From CAVQFB01 sp963711675 (lineage in GTDB: Bacteria > Acidobacteriota > Terriglobia > Terriglobales > Acidobacteriaceae), in contig CAVQFB010000002.1 of the NCBI GenBank assembly GCA_963711675.1, positions 186,001-250,000 on the forward strand: a stretch of 64,000 bases of DNA, read 5' to 3'. Under the pieces are notes generated by a model. That model searched no databases, had not been told where the DNA came from, and was given only the letters and a program-made list of their open reading frames with translations. Every line of letters starts with the position of its first letter. Position 1 is the stretch's first letter. Of this stretch, positions 16,102 through 24,446 are shown one piece after another. The position numbers were made by a program, and so were the translations under genes.

Positions 16102-17511
16102 ATGCCAAGCTGCAAACGCGCGCTTCTGTCGTGCTGCCTGCTATTCGCCGTTTTTTTTTGTGCTGCCTCCCCGTCCGACTCGGACGCCGCCCGCATCATC
16201 GCCGAGTCGCTGAAGCCATCACCCTTGGAATCGAATCTCCGCCGCCTTACCGATGAGATCGGGGGCCGCGTTCCGGGCACGCGCGCCATGGACCAAGCCG
16301 TGGAATGGGGTGTGGAAGGCTTCAAGGCTGCGGGCGCGGACAGCATTCGAAAGGAGGATTTCACTCTTCCGTTTTCGTGGGCGGAAGGCGCTACCCAGTT
16401 TTCGGCGACCACGCCGATCTACGAGGGCGTGGATTCCAAGCAGGGCTCCATGCCCTTCGCACATTTCTCTGTCCGCGCTGTTTCTATCGCCTGGGCTCCG
16501 GCGCTGGAGGCTGTGCATCACGTTCCGATTATCGATGTGGGCATGGGAACGGCCGATGACTTTAGTAAGGCTGGCAACATCTCGGGGAAAATTGTCCTTG
16601 TCCATTCGGTGCTGCTGAAGACCTGGGCAGACCTTTTCGATGAATACGTGCGGGCGCCAGCCGTCATCGATGCGGCAGTGAAAGGCAAAGCCAAGGCCAT
16701 CGCCTTCATTTCGACGCGAGAACATGACCTGCTCTATCGCCATGCCAACTCCGATCACGGCGAGATCGATCGTATTCCGATGGTTCTGGTTGCTCGGGAA
16801 GATGGTGAACGCATCGGACGGTTGTTGGCGTCTGGGCATCCGGTATGGGCAGACTTGGCAATCCCCAACAAGATCGGCGGTCCGATCACGACCTCTAACG
16901 TGATTGCCGAATTGAAGGGCGGCGAGGCCCCGAACGAATTTGTGGTGTTGGGAGCGCATCTGGACTCCTGGGATCTGGGCACGGGCGCGCTTGACAACGG
17001 CTGCGACGCCGCGCTCGTGATCGACGCCTTGCGGGCGATCAAATCTGCTGGCCTTAGGCCCCGGCGCTCGATTCGCTTCATTCTGTTTTCCGGCGAGGAA
17101 CAGGGCATGGTGGGCTCCCGAGCCTACGTTGCGGCGCATCGCAAGGAACTGGATCAGGCTACGGGAGTCGTCGTCTTCGACTCTGGTACGGGACACGTCA
17201 CAGGGTTCCAATTGGGCGGCCGCAAGGACGTGATGGAAGCTGCGAACCGGTTGGTGGAACCGCTGAAGCCGTTCGACTCCAATACACTGACTCCCGACGC
17301 CGATTGGGGTACGGATCATTTTGACTTCATGCTGGAGGGCGTACCGACATTTGTCGCGCACAACGAAGAATCGAACTACCTGGTCAATTACCACGCCAGC
17401 TCCGACACCTTCGACAAAGTCGATCTTGGCCAATTGAAGAACCAGGTGGCAGAGGCCGCCGTGCTGCCTATGGATTGGCTAACTCCTCGGAACGTGTTGG
17501 ACCTCGGCTGA
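16102..17511 (+). CDS. Secreted M28 metallopeptidase (carboxypeptidase Q-like), C-terminus frameshifted
   Basis: Starts at ATG 16102 with a signal peptide (SCKRALLSCCLLFAVFFC). An early motif LTDEIGGRVPGTRAM is typical of the PGCP/carboxypeptidase Q branch. A PA-like insert (about 130-260) precedes the catalytic part: GAHLDSWD (His286), GALDNG (Asp298) and SGEEQG (Glu332/333). Metal-dependent dipeptidase or aminopeptidase activity in the periplasm is expected. The last 15 residues of this ORF are off-frame: shifting near 17463 gives a better tail of about 53 residues (see next entry). Restoring one base would give about 506 residues. Confidence 0.8.
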   Translation: MPSCKRALLSCCLLFAVFFCAASPSDSDAARIIAESLKPSPLESNLRRLTDEIGGRVPGTRAMDQAVEWGVEGFKAAGADSIRKEDFTLPFSWAEGATQFSATTPIYEGVDSKQGSMPFAHFSVRAVSIAWAPALEAVHHVPIIDVGMGTADDFSKAGNISGKIVLVHSVLLKTWADLFDEYVRAPAVIDAAVKGKAKAIAFISTREHDLLYRHANSDHGEIDRIPMVLVAREDGERIGRLLASGHPVWADLAIPNKIGGPITTSNVIAELKGGEAPNEFVVLGAHLDSWDLGTGALDNGCDAALVIDALRAIKSAGLRPRRSIRFILFSGEEQGMVGSRAYVAAHRKELDQATGVVVFDSGTGHVTGFQLGGRKDVMEAANRLVEPLKPFDSNTLTPDADWGTDHFDFMLEGVPTFVAHNEESNYLVNYHASSDTFDKVDLGQLKNQVAEAAVLPMDWLTPRNVLDLG

Positions 17512-17621
17512 CCCGGGCTGAGATCGAACAAACCATGCGTGAAACTCACCTGGATGAACAGCTCAAAGCTGCAGGCATGTGGGACGAATGGGCGAGCAGG
17601 AAGAGGGGAAGGGAAGAATAG
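17463..17621 (+). pseudogene. Off-frame C-terminal tail of the M28 peptidase
   Basis: In the frame one base off the main ORF the sequence reads AYGLANSSERVGPRLTRAEI and later EQLKAAGMWDEWASRKRG, ending at TAG 17619-17621. This continues the peptidase C-terminal helices far better than the ORF's own PMDWLTPRNVLDLG. The break fits loss of one G at 17463-17466, where 'ctggcc' would read 'ctgcc'. It has no separate start that I believe; the internal ATG 17535 lacks a ribosome site. Confidence 0.6.
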
Positions 17622-17766
17622 ACTCAGAAGCTAACTGGACAATTGCGAATCTTCCTTCCGCAGCGCCAAGCTGCCGAGCGCCCGCCGGAATCCGTTACTC
17701 TATATGCCGGGTTGGACCCAAGATCAGTGGAATGAATGCAACTCAGGCCAGCCTTCGGGGTAGCGA

Positions 17767-18681
17767 TTGAACCATATCTACTTCTGGATCATCTTCAACA
17801 TTTTTGTTCTGGCGATGCTGGCGCTCGATCTGGGCGTGTTCAACCGGCGCGCTCATTCCGTGCGTTTTCGTGAGGCCCTCGGCTGGAGCCTGATGTGGGT
17901 TGGCCTGGCGTTGGCTTTCGCCGTATTTGTATTTTTCTGGCACGGACGAAGGGAATCCCTCGAGTTCGTGACCGGGTACGTCATTGAGCTGTCTCTCAGC
18001 GTCGACAATCTTTTCGTCTTCCTCATGATCTTCCGCTATTTTCGTGTGCCCGCAGAGCGGCAGCACAAGGTGCTGTTCTGGGGAATTCTCGGCGCGCTGA
18101 TTATGCGTGGAATCTTCATTCTTGCGGGCGTTAGCCTTATCCGCCGCTTTGAATGGATCGTTTACGTTTTTGGGGCCATGCTGGTTTACAGCGGAATCAG
18201 GCTCCTGCGACAAGGGGATGCGGAGATTCATCCGGAGAAGAACCCGGTGCTCCGCGTATTTCGCCGCCTGGTACCCGTGACGAAGGACTACGAAGGTGGC
18301 AAATTCTTCGTCCGTAGAGGTGGCCTGTACGCGACGCCTCTCATTGTGGTTCTTCTCGTCGTGGAGACGACGGACGTGCTTTTCGCGGTGGATTCGATCC
18401 CTGCGGTTCTTGCGATCACGCTGAATGCTTTCATTGTCTACACCTCGAACGTGTTTGCGATTCTAGGCTTGCGCTCGATGTACTTCGCCCTGGCGGGTAT
18501 GATGGACGTCTTTCACTACCTGCACTACGGGCTATCGGTGGTACTGATCTTCGTTGGCCTGAAGATGATCGCAGCGCACTATGTTGAAATTCCTACCGTG
18601 CTAGCACTTGGAATTGTTGTGGCTGTGCTTGGCATGTCCGTGCTGGCTTCAGTGGTCTTTCCGCGGAAGGAAGGGGTATAG
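17767..18681 (+). CDS. TerC family integral membrane protein
   Basis: A 304-residue protein with about eight or nine membrane segments. Family marks include LALDLGVFNRRAH, LSLSVDNLFVFLMIF (acidic pair in a helix) and VVETTDVLFAVDSIPA. TerC/Alx-type proteins are linked to tellurite resistance and manganese export; the acidic intramembrane residues probably bind a cation. The start is TTG 17767 (MNHIYFW). No metal-responsive leader could be identified. It is followed by aroB 64 bases later. Confidence 0.85.
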   Translation: MNHIYFWIIFNIFVLAMLALDLGVFNRRAHSVRFREALGWSLMWVGLALAFAVFVFFWHGRRESLEFVTGYVIELSLSVDNLFVFLMIFRYFRVPAERQHKVLFWGILGALIMRGIFILAGVSLIRRFEWIVYVFGAMLVYSGIRLLRQGDAEIHPEKNPVLRVFRRLVPVTKDYEGGKFFVRRGGLYATPLIVVLLVVETTDVLFAVDSIPAVLAITLNAFIVYTSNVFAILGLRSMYFALAGMMDVFHYLHYGLSVVLIFVGLKMIAAHYVEIPTVLALGIVVAVLGMSVLASVVFPRKEGV

Positions 18682-18745
18682 CTTGCGCAGAATACTTCGA
18701 AAACCCACTACCGTTGAAAATGCTGGAGCGGTGTCTGCCTAAGCT

Positions 18746-19855
18746 ATGATGGATGTGATGACGCGCGTCACAATCGCGGTACAGCCGCGTCCCTACGACG
18801 CCTGGATTGAGAGCGGCCTGCTGGCTCGAGCGGGCACGCTTCTGCGCGATATTGTGCCCGAAAAAAAACATTTCTTCGTTGTCACCGTCCCGCCAGTGCG
18901 CAGGAAGTGGGGCAAGAAGCTCGCAAAGGCTCTGGAAGGAGCTGACTTCAGCGTAACTGTCATTCCTATGCAGGAGGGCGAGACCAGCAAGAAGCTGGCA
19001 ACCGTCGAGCAGCTTGGGGAAAAGCTGGCCAAAGCTGGTGCGGATCGAAACAGTGGTGTCATTGCTTTCGGCGGCGGCGTGGTGGGAGATGTGGCGGGAC
19101 TGCTGGCGTCGCTCTACATGCGTGGAGTGGATGTCATCCAGATCCCCACGACTGTTGTTGCTCAGGTGGACGCGTCCATTGGCGGTAAGACAGGGGTCAA
19201 CCTGCGCGCCGGGAAGAATCTTCTGGGCACTTTCCATCAGCCAAGAGCTGTGCTGATCGATCCAGAGGTGCTTTCCAGCTTGCCGGGACGTGAGTTCCGC
19301 TCGGGATTGTATGAGGCCCTGAAGTGCGGCGTGATCGGAAAGCCAGGTCTCTTTCACCAGTTTGAAGAGAACAAGAGTCAGATACTAAAACGTGATCCAG
19401 CGGCTCTCGAGCGGCTGATCACGGACTCGGTGGAGTTGAAAGCTGCAGTGGTTTCGGCCGATGAGCGGGAGAACGGTCTGCGGCGCGTCCTGAACCTGGG
19501 ACACACCATCGGCCATGCACTCGAGGCCGAGACCGGTTATCGCAGCTTGCTGCACGGCGAGGCTGTGGCGTGGGGCATAGTCGCCGCCACCAACATTGCG
19601 CTGTCGATGGGAAGGACTGACAGCGTGACCGCAGGGCGCATTACGGATGCGGTGCTGGGCCTCGGTCATCTTCCGCGCGTGAACGTGGCCAGTCGCAAGA
19701 TTCTTGGTCGGCTCAAGAACGACAAGAAGACGCGGAACGGTGTCGTCCATTTCATCTTGCCGAGGGAAGTGGGGAAGGTCGATGTCGTCGACGGTGTCCC
19801 GGAACAGTTGGTCATCGCCTCGGTCGACGAACTGCGCCGGCTATCGGGAACTTAG
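18746..19855 (+). CDS. aroB: 3-dehydroquinate synthase
   Basis: A 369-residue enzyme of the shikimate pathway, converting DAHP to 3-dehydroquinate with NAD and a divalent metal. Diagnostic motifs in order: FGGGVVGDVAG, MRGVDVIQIPTTVVAQVD, SIGGKTGVNL, KNLLGTFHQP, RSGLYEALKCGVI, LNLGHTIGHALE and LLHGEAVAWG (metal-binding His). Four ATGs fall in the first 20 bases, so the exact start (18746 or 18758) is uncertain. It precedes ubiE by 32 bases and may be cotranscribed with it. Confidence 0.95.
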   Translation: MMDVMTRVTIAVQPRPYDAWIESGLLARAGTLLRDIVPEKKHFFVVTVPPVRRKWGKKLAKALEGADFSVTVIPMQEGETSKKLATVEQLGEKLAKAGADRNSGVIAFGGGVVGDVAGLLASLYMRGVDVIQIPTTVVAQVDASIGGKTGVNLRAGKNLLGTFHQPRAVLIDPEVLSSLPGREFRSGLYEALKCGVIGKPGLFHQFEENKSQILKRDPAALERLITDSVELKAAVVSADERENGLRRVLNLGHTIGHALEAETGYRSLLHGEAVAWGIVAATNIALSMGRTDSVTAGRITDAVLGLGHLPRVNVASRKILGRLKNDKKTRNGVVHFILPREVGKVDVVDGVPEQLVIASVDELRRLSGT

Positions 19856-19887
19856 GCTTCGGACGAGAGCGGATATTCATCCTATCG

Positions 19888-20652
19888 ATGAGCGAATCGA
19901 ACAAGGCGGTGGTCCTGGGCGCTGCCCCGCAGGGCGCACGTGACCCGCAATCGGCTGCCAAAGCGGTTCGGGAGATGTTTACGTCGATCGCTCCCCGCTA
20001 CGATCTCCTCAACCATGTTCTCTCCTTCAATGTAGACCGCTTGTGGTGGTGGCGCACGGCGCGTTCGTTCGAGGCTATTCTTCGACGGCCAGACGCGCAG
20101 GTGCTGGACCTGTGCTGCGGAACTGGGGATATGGCATTTTCGTTGCATCGTCGCGCTGGCAACCCGGAATCAAAGATTGTGGGCGCCGATTTTTCCCACG
20201 CCATGTTGCAACGCGCGAGCGCAAAGTCCGCGGGAACAGCTCTCCGTTGGGCTGAGGCGGACGCGTTGAACTTGCCTTTTGCCGACCTACAATTCGATCT
20301 GGTCACCAGCGCGTTCGGCTTTCGCAATCTGGCGGACTACGACGCCGGTCTGGCTGAGATCGCCCGCGTACTGCGCCCCGGCGGTGAGTGCGGCATCCTT
20401 GACTTCGGCGAGCCCCGAGGCGTCGTTGGCGCGCTCTACCGCACCTATTTCAGGCGAGTGCTGCCGGCTGTGGGAACGCTGATTTCTGGTGTGCGGGGAC
20501 CTTACGCCTACCTGCCGGCTTCGGTTGAGAGATTTCCCGCGCCTGACGAGATGTTGAACCGCATGCGTCGAGCCGGCTTTCGGGAAACAACCTGGACTCC
20601 CTACACCTTCGGAATCGCGGGCCTCTACCGGGGCAAGAAGGGTTCAGCCTAG
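19888..20652 (+). CDS. ubiE: Demethylmenaquinone/ubiquinone C-methyltransferase
   Basis: A 254-residue SAM-dependent methyltransferase. MFTSIAPRYDLLNHVLSFNVD is the UbiE/MenG entry motif. VLDLCCGTGDMAFSL is the SAM-binding loop, GADFSHAMLQRA the acidic loop, and SAFGFRNLADYDAGLAEIAR the second family signature. The product likely methylates demethylmenaquinone in the last step of menaquinone synthesis (menG role), since acidobacteria normally use menaquinone; that is inference from lineage. It ends 6 bases before the convergent anti-sigma gene. Confidence 0.93.
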   Translation: MSESNKAVVLGAAPQGARDPQSAAKAVREMFTSIAPRYDLLNHVLSFNVDRLWWWRTARSFEAILRRPDAQVLDLCCGTGDMAFSLHRRAGNPESKIVGADFSHAMLQRASAKSAGTALRWAEADALNLPFADLQFDLVTSAFGFRNLADYDAGLAEIARVLRPGGECGILDFGEPRGVVGALYRTYFRRVLPAVGTLISGVRGPYAYLPASVERFPAPDEMLNRMRRAGFRETTWTPYTFGIAGLYRGKKGSA

Positions 20653-20658
20653 AAGCGC

Positions 20659-21411
20659 TCAGGACTGTTGAGCAGTCTTGATTAAATCGCCCAGCTTGTG
20701 GATGTCTTCTGTGGCCGCATCACCCACCACGATGAAGCGGAGCCCGTCGCGAGTCCAGGTCTCAACACTAAACGAGAGTTTCTTCGTCACGGAAGATTCC
20801 GAGGTCAATCCTCCTCCCAGCGCACTTTCCTGAAAGATGAACACTGAGACCTGGTGTTTGCGCACCTGGTAGATTAGTTCTGCGCCGGGAGACTGTCGCA
20901 GATAAGCCACCCGTCCACCCAGGAGCGTAAATTCACTTTCCTTCAGCTCCGGCAAGCTGAATGAAAACGGAATCTTGCCCTGAAACCATGGCTTCACGGT
21001 GTGGCGGTCCGACGAAACCACATCCACAGGAGTCGAGCTCGCCAGCGTCGCGACATGCAGGTCTGCCACTTCGCTGTAGAGCTGTGCCCGATCGAGGTCC
21101 TGCCGACCCTGGTAGACGAGGAGCGCCGCGACCGCGATCAGGATGCAAGCCAGGGCAAGCGCCAAGCGGTCCCAACCGATTCTCCTGGCGCGGGGCGTAG
21201 CAATCTTGTTTTCGAGACTGCGTTTGAAAGCCGCACTCGGCACATAACGCTTGCCGGCGCTCTGAATCGAACGTTTGAGTTGCACGCGGTTCAAGACTTC
21301 GGCCGAACACGACTCGCAACCGCGAAGATGAGTGTCGAGCGCGCGCATCTCTTCTGTGGTGAGTTCGCCGTCGAGGTAAAGGTCGATTTTTGCCTGCCAC
21401 TCGTCGGCCAT
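20659..21411 (-). CDS. Anti-sigma factor with zinc-finger (zf-HC2) domain
   Basis: A 250-residue membrane protein. Residues 1-40 form a zf-HC2 anti-sigma domain with DLYLDGELTTEE and a HLRGCESC zinc site, the motif by which ZAS-type factors hold an ECF sigma. One membrane helix lies at about residues 82-100 (LALALACILIAVAALLVYQG). The C-terminal part is periplasmic and could sense an envelope signal. It starts 1 base after the sigma gene stop, so the pair is cotranscribed and forms a regulatory switch. Confidence 0.88.
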   Translation of the reverse strand: MADEWQAKIDLYLDGELTTEEMRALDTHLRGCESCSAEVLNRVQLKRSIQSAGKRYVPSAAFKRSLENKIATPRARRIGWDRLALALACILIAVAALLVYQGRQDLDRAQLYSEVADLHVATLASSTPVDVVSSDRHTVKPWFQGKIPFSFSLPELKESEFTLLGGRVAYLRQSPGAELIYQVRKHQVSVFIFQESALGGGLTSESSVTKKLSFSVETWTRDGLRFIVVGDAATEDIHKLGDLIKTAQQS

Positions 21412-21412
21412 G

Positions 21413-21970
21413 TCAGGCTCCTCCCAATTTCTGCTTCAGGATACTGCGAAGGGCCCCACGTGCCCTCGACAGACGCGACATCACGGTTCCCATAGGGATC
21501 GACAGTGTCTCAGAAATCTCCTGGTACGACATCTCTTCCACTTCACACAAAAGCAAAATCTCGCGAAAGGGAATGGGCAGTTCCTCGATCGCAGCCTGTA
21601 CCAGATGCTGGTTGGAACGCTCGATCAGGATCGTTTCCGGTGTCTGCGGTGTGCCAGCCTCCAGGGAAGGAACCTCCTCATCGAGAGGCGATGTCAGCGC
21701 CGATTTCAGACCGGTCCGCGAAGTCAGGAAAGTATTGCGCAAAATGCGGTACATCCAGGCCCGGAAGTTGGTGCCCGGCTGAAATGAAGCGAACCCCCGG
21801 AGCGCCTTGGCGTAGGTTTCCTGCACCAAGTCCTCGGCTTCCTCGCGGTTCTGAGTGAGCCAGTGCGCGAAGTTGTAGAGCTGGTCAAAGAGCGGTAACG
21901 CCAGCTCCTCAAACGTCGCGGCAGGCACGAGGTCTTTCGACACCTCGATAGGGTAAACCTTCCAGCCCAC
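21413..21970 (-). CDS. ECF RNA polymerase sigma factor
   Basis: A 185-residue group 4 sigma factor. Region 2 includes DQLYNFAHWLTQNREEAEDL and VQETYAKALRGFASFQPGTN, then FRAWMYRILRNTFL. Region 4 is LPIPFREILLLCEVEEMSYQ followed by EISETLSIPMGTVMSRLSRA, a helix-turn-helix. The start codon is GTG. The partner anti-sigma follows directly. I could not find a clear autoregulatory promoter in the 136 bases upstream, between this gene and the epimerase gene on the same strand, so it may be read from further up. Confidence 0.92.
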   Translation of the reverse strand: MGWKVYPIEVSKDLVPAATFEELALPLFDQLYNFAHWLTQNREEAEDLVQETYAKALRGFASFQPGTNFRAWMYRILRNTFLTSRTGLKSALTSPLDEEVPSLEAGTPQTPETILIERSNQHLVQAAIEELPIPFREILLLCEVEEMSYQEISETLSIPMGTVMSRLSRARGALRSILKQKLGGA

Positions 21971-22106
21971 TTTTTATTCCCTCGCCCGTGGAACTCTAAC
22001 CTGGGGGGTGGCTTGCGAGGGCGGCGTGACGAGGAATACGGGTGTTTCGGCTGTCGTGCCACGTGACACGGCGGCCATTCAGGAGAGCCAGAATGCGGTG
22101 GTGGAA

Positions 22107-23192
22107 CTAGCTGGCAGCAGTGTGCTGGACCGCCGCGGGAGGGGCCACCAGGCTGTCGCCGAAGGCGTCGGCGATGGTGTAGCGAATTACCTTTTCGTAG
22201 TCTCCGCCCAGAAACTTCTGTAGCCGCTCGGTATTCATCAGGTATTCGCCGGTCATGTAGGGGACGGCCTCGGGAGGAACGGCGGAAACCTGCCGCTTCC
22301 AGAGAAACTCTAGTGCCACTCGCATCGCCGCTGTTCCCGGGACGCGCAACAGCTTGGCGCCAGCCATCTCGACACATCGGCCAAGGGTGAGGGGTTCGCC
22401 TCGTCCTGCAACGTTCAGTATGGTGAGGCGTTTAGCCTCGGGCTCCCGCGAAAGAATGTGCGAAATCAGCCGCGCCACATCGTCCACGTGAACGAATTGA
22501 ATCCTGTTGTCGACGTAGCGCTGTCCGAGCGGGAGAATGCAGGGTAGGCGTTTCCCGTTCTGACGCATTTTGGCGGCCCGGTTACTCTTGCCATTCGGCG
22601 TGCCGCGAAACGAGCCGATCATGTAATTCTCAACGGTTGCGCCGGCAAAAATGTGTGGACGCAGGATATACGCACTGCAGCCACGCAAGGATGGCGCTCG
22701 TTGCTGCACCACCTCGTCACTCTCCTTCTTGTGGATGGCGTACGGCAGTGTGTGGCCGGCGAGTGGAAAATCCTCGGTCACAAATCCTGGGAGATCTGAT
22801 CCGTAAGCAGCGACGCTGCTGGGAAAAATAAATTGGGTGACCCCGCGCTCTTCGGTGCGGTTGGCTTCCGTAATGGCCTCCATGACGCGCGCTGTTCCCG
22901 CCACGTTGATCTGCCAGATGCGATCGAGGTCGGTAATACCTGTCCGCACCGGATCAAGCACGAATGCCAGGTGAACCACGGCTGCGGGATTTAATTCCTG
23001 AATCAGGTGGTAAAGCTCGCGGCAGGATTCCTCCTCGCCAAAGTCGAGTTGAACAAATCTTGCAAGATTTCCGGTTTCAGGTGGCCTGATGTCAAAGCCC
23101 ACGACCGAGAATGCCTCGAGGTTGGACAACAACCGCGAACCGAGATTCCCGGCGATACCCGTCACGAAAACGGTTGGCTTGGCCAAAGGCAT
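22107..23192 (-). CDS. NAD-dependent epimerase/dehydratase (extended SDR)
   Basis: A 361-residue Rossmann protein. FVTGIAGNLGSRLL is the nucleotide-binding glycine motif, VGFDIRPPETG ends strand beta-2, and FPSSVAAYG plus YAIHKKESD provide the Ser and YxxxK catalytic residues of extended short-chain dehydrogenases. The C-terminal half carries the substrate lid (VDNRIQFVHVDDVARLI). Substrate, probably a nucleotide sugar, cannot be assigned. Its ATG overlaps the TAA of the preceding PPIase gene (TAATG), which indicates coupling, although the two functions have no obvious link. Confidence 0.82.
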   Translation of the reverse strand: MPLAKPTVFVTGIAGNLGSRLLSNLEAFSVVGFDIRPPETGNLARFVQLDFGEEESCRELYHLIQELNPAAVVHLAFVLDPVRTGITDLDRIWQINVAGTARVMEAITEANRTEERGVTQFIFPSSVAAYGSDLPGFVTEDFPLAGHTLPYAIHKKESDEVVQQRAPSLRGCSAYILRPHIFAGATVENYMIGSFRGTPNGKSNRAAKMRQNGKRLPCILPLGQRYVDNRIQFVHVDDVARLISHILSREPEAKRLTILNVAGRGEPLTLGRCVEMAGAKLLRVPGTAAMRVALEFLWKRQVSAVPPEAVPYMTGEYLMNTERLQKFLGGDYEKVIRYTIADAFGDSLVAPPAAVQHTAAS

Positions 23193-24319
23193 TACTGGGG
23201 TTTGGGAGGGGCCTTGGGCGGCTCCTTGCTTCCTGGTTGTGCACCGGGTTTCACCGGCCCGCGTCCCGGTAGCGGCGGTGCAGGTCCGAAATATGCGTCA
23301 TTTAGTTCCAAAGTGGTCGAATTTTGAACCCTCTGCAGCGCCTCCCTGATTTTCTGGGTCTGCATAGTCGAACGAATTTCATCTCTCACTCGATCGACAG
23401 GAACCAGTTCTTCGGATACCAGTTTATAAATGTAATGGCCACTCGCATCGCTAATTACAGGAGAAACTTCGTTCGGCTTGAGCGCAAAGATGGACGTGTG
23501 TCCGGGTGGAACGTTGGTCGGCCGCAAATTTTCCAGTTTCGTGGCGGTCGGCGGTGAGTTCACAGCGCCCACTTCGAACGCTTCCTTCTGCAGCTTTTCG
23601 AAATCTTCGCCTGCCACCGCGCGTGCGTGCAAGTCATCGGCTTCTTTGGTCATGATCGCTTCGGAGGCATCCTGCTGCGCTTTGACGTCCTCTGGTTTGG
23701 CGTCTTTAGCGGGTTCTATTGTTTTGCGTTTCGGCACGAACAGGCGCAGCAACGTCGCCTCTTCGTAAGCGGAGGGGTTGTTCTTGTAGTAGGCGTCGAC
23801 GTCTTTGTCAGGAATCTTACCCGTTTCGATCTGAATTGTACGGTTCAACTCCTGCATGAGGAGCTGCTGACGCGCAAATTGCAACTTCTCCTGAAACTGC
23901 GGGTCCTTGTCGAGACCGCGCTTACGCGCCTCGTGGGCCATCGTGAGTATGCGGGGATATGAATTCGCCAGCTGCCGCTTGACTTGCGGAGCCATATTGG
24001 GTTGCAGTGAATCCGCCAGTTTTTCAAATTGCGCGCGCGTGATGATCGTTTCGCATGCGCCCTTCGCGGCGGGAGTGGCAGGCTTTGTGGACTTGTTGGC
24101 GCCGGCAGGGGTGGCATGAGGCCTGTCTTCGCAGAGGCCCTTGATGGTGATCACGGCGGCGTCGGGAGCGACGTTCGGGACGGCAGGCGCGGCCGCTTTT
24201 TCCTCGTCATCGTCGTCCTGATCCACGGAAGCCGCTGGCTTCGTGGGCTTGGAAGGGGCTGTGTGAGCTGCCTGCCCGAACACCATGCCGGTCAACAGTA
24301 GCAAGAGGAACCAACGCAT
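23192..24319 (-). CDS. Periplasmic peptidyl-prolyl isomerase-type chaperone (PpiC/SurA-like)
   Basis: A 375-residue exported protein with a signal peptide (MRWFLLLLLTGMVFGQ), GGAGG about 10 bases upstream of ATG, and an acidic linker (DQDDDDEEK). A SurA-N-like helical region (about 95-180) contains ITRAQFEKLADSLQP and ARKRGLDKDPQFQEKL. The parvulin-like part (about 190-330) has DDLHARAVAGEDFEKLQKEA and SPVISDASGHYIYKLV. It ends in a Pro/Gly/Lys-rich tail. Likely role: folding of exported or outer-membrane proteins. Whether it is catalytically active is uncertain. Confidence 0.78.
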   Translation of the reverse strand: MRWFLLLLLTGMVFGQAAHTAPSKPTKPAASVDQDDDDEEKAAAPAVPNVAPDAAVITIKGLCEDRPHATPAGANKSTKPATPAAKGACETIITRAQFEKLADSLQPNMAPQVKRQLANSYPRILTMAHEARKRGLDKDPQFQEKLQFARQQLLMQELNRTIQIETGKIPDKDVDAYYKNNPSAYEEATLLRLFVPKRKTIEPAKDAKPEDVKAQQDASEAIMTKEADDLHARAVAGEDFEKLQKEAFEVGAVNSPPTATKLENLRPTNVPPGHTSIFALKPNEVSPVISDASGHYIYKLVSEELVPVDRVRDEIRSTMQTQKIREALQRVQNSTTLELNDAYFGPAPPLPGRGPVKPGAQPGSKEPPKAPPKPQ

Positions 24320-24446
24320 GCAGGAATTGCCTCCGGAACTATCAAGTTAAAGCGAAATCCTAGCATACACGTGCCGTCATTCGGTCTGTTCGGTCCGAGA
24401 GGGAATCGGGTTGGATATTAAAGTCCGGAACAGAGATAATTCCGCT

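Noticed and set aside
16219..17433. 404-residue minus-strand frame opposite the M28 peptidase
   Set aside because: The sense strand carries all metal-binding motifs; the antisense frame shows none.
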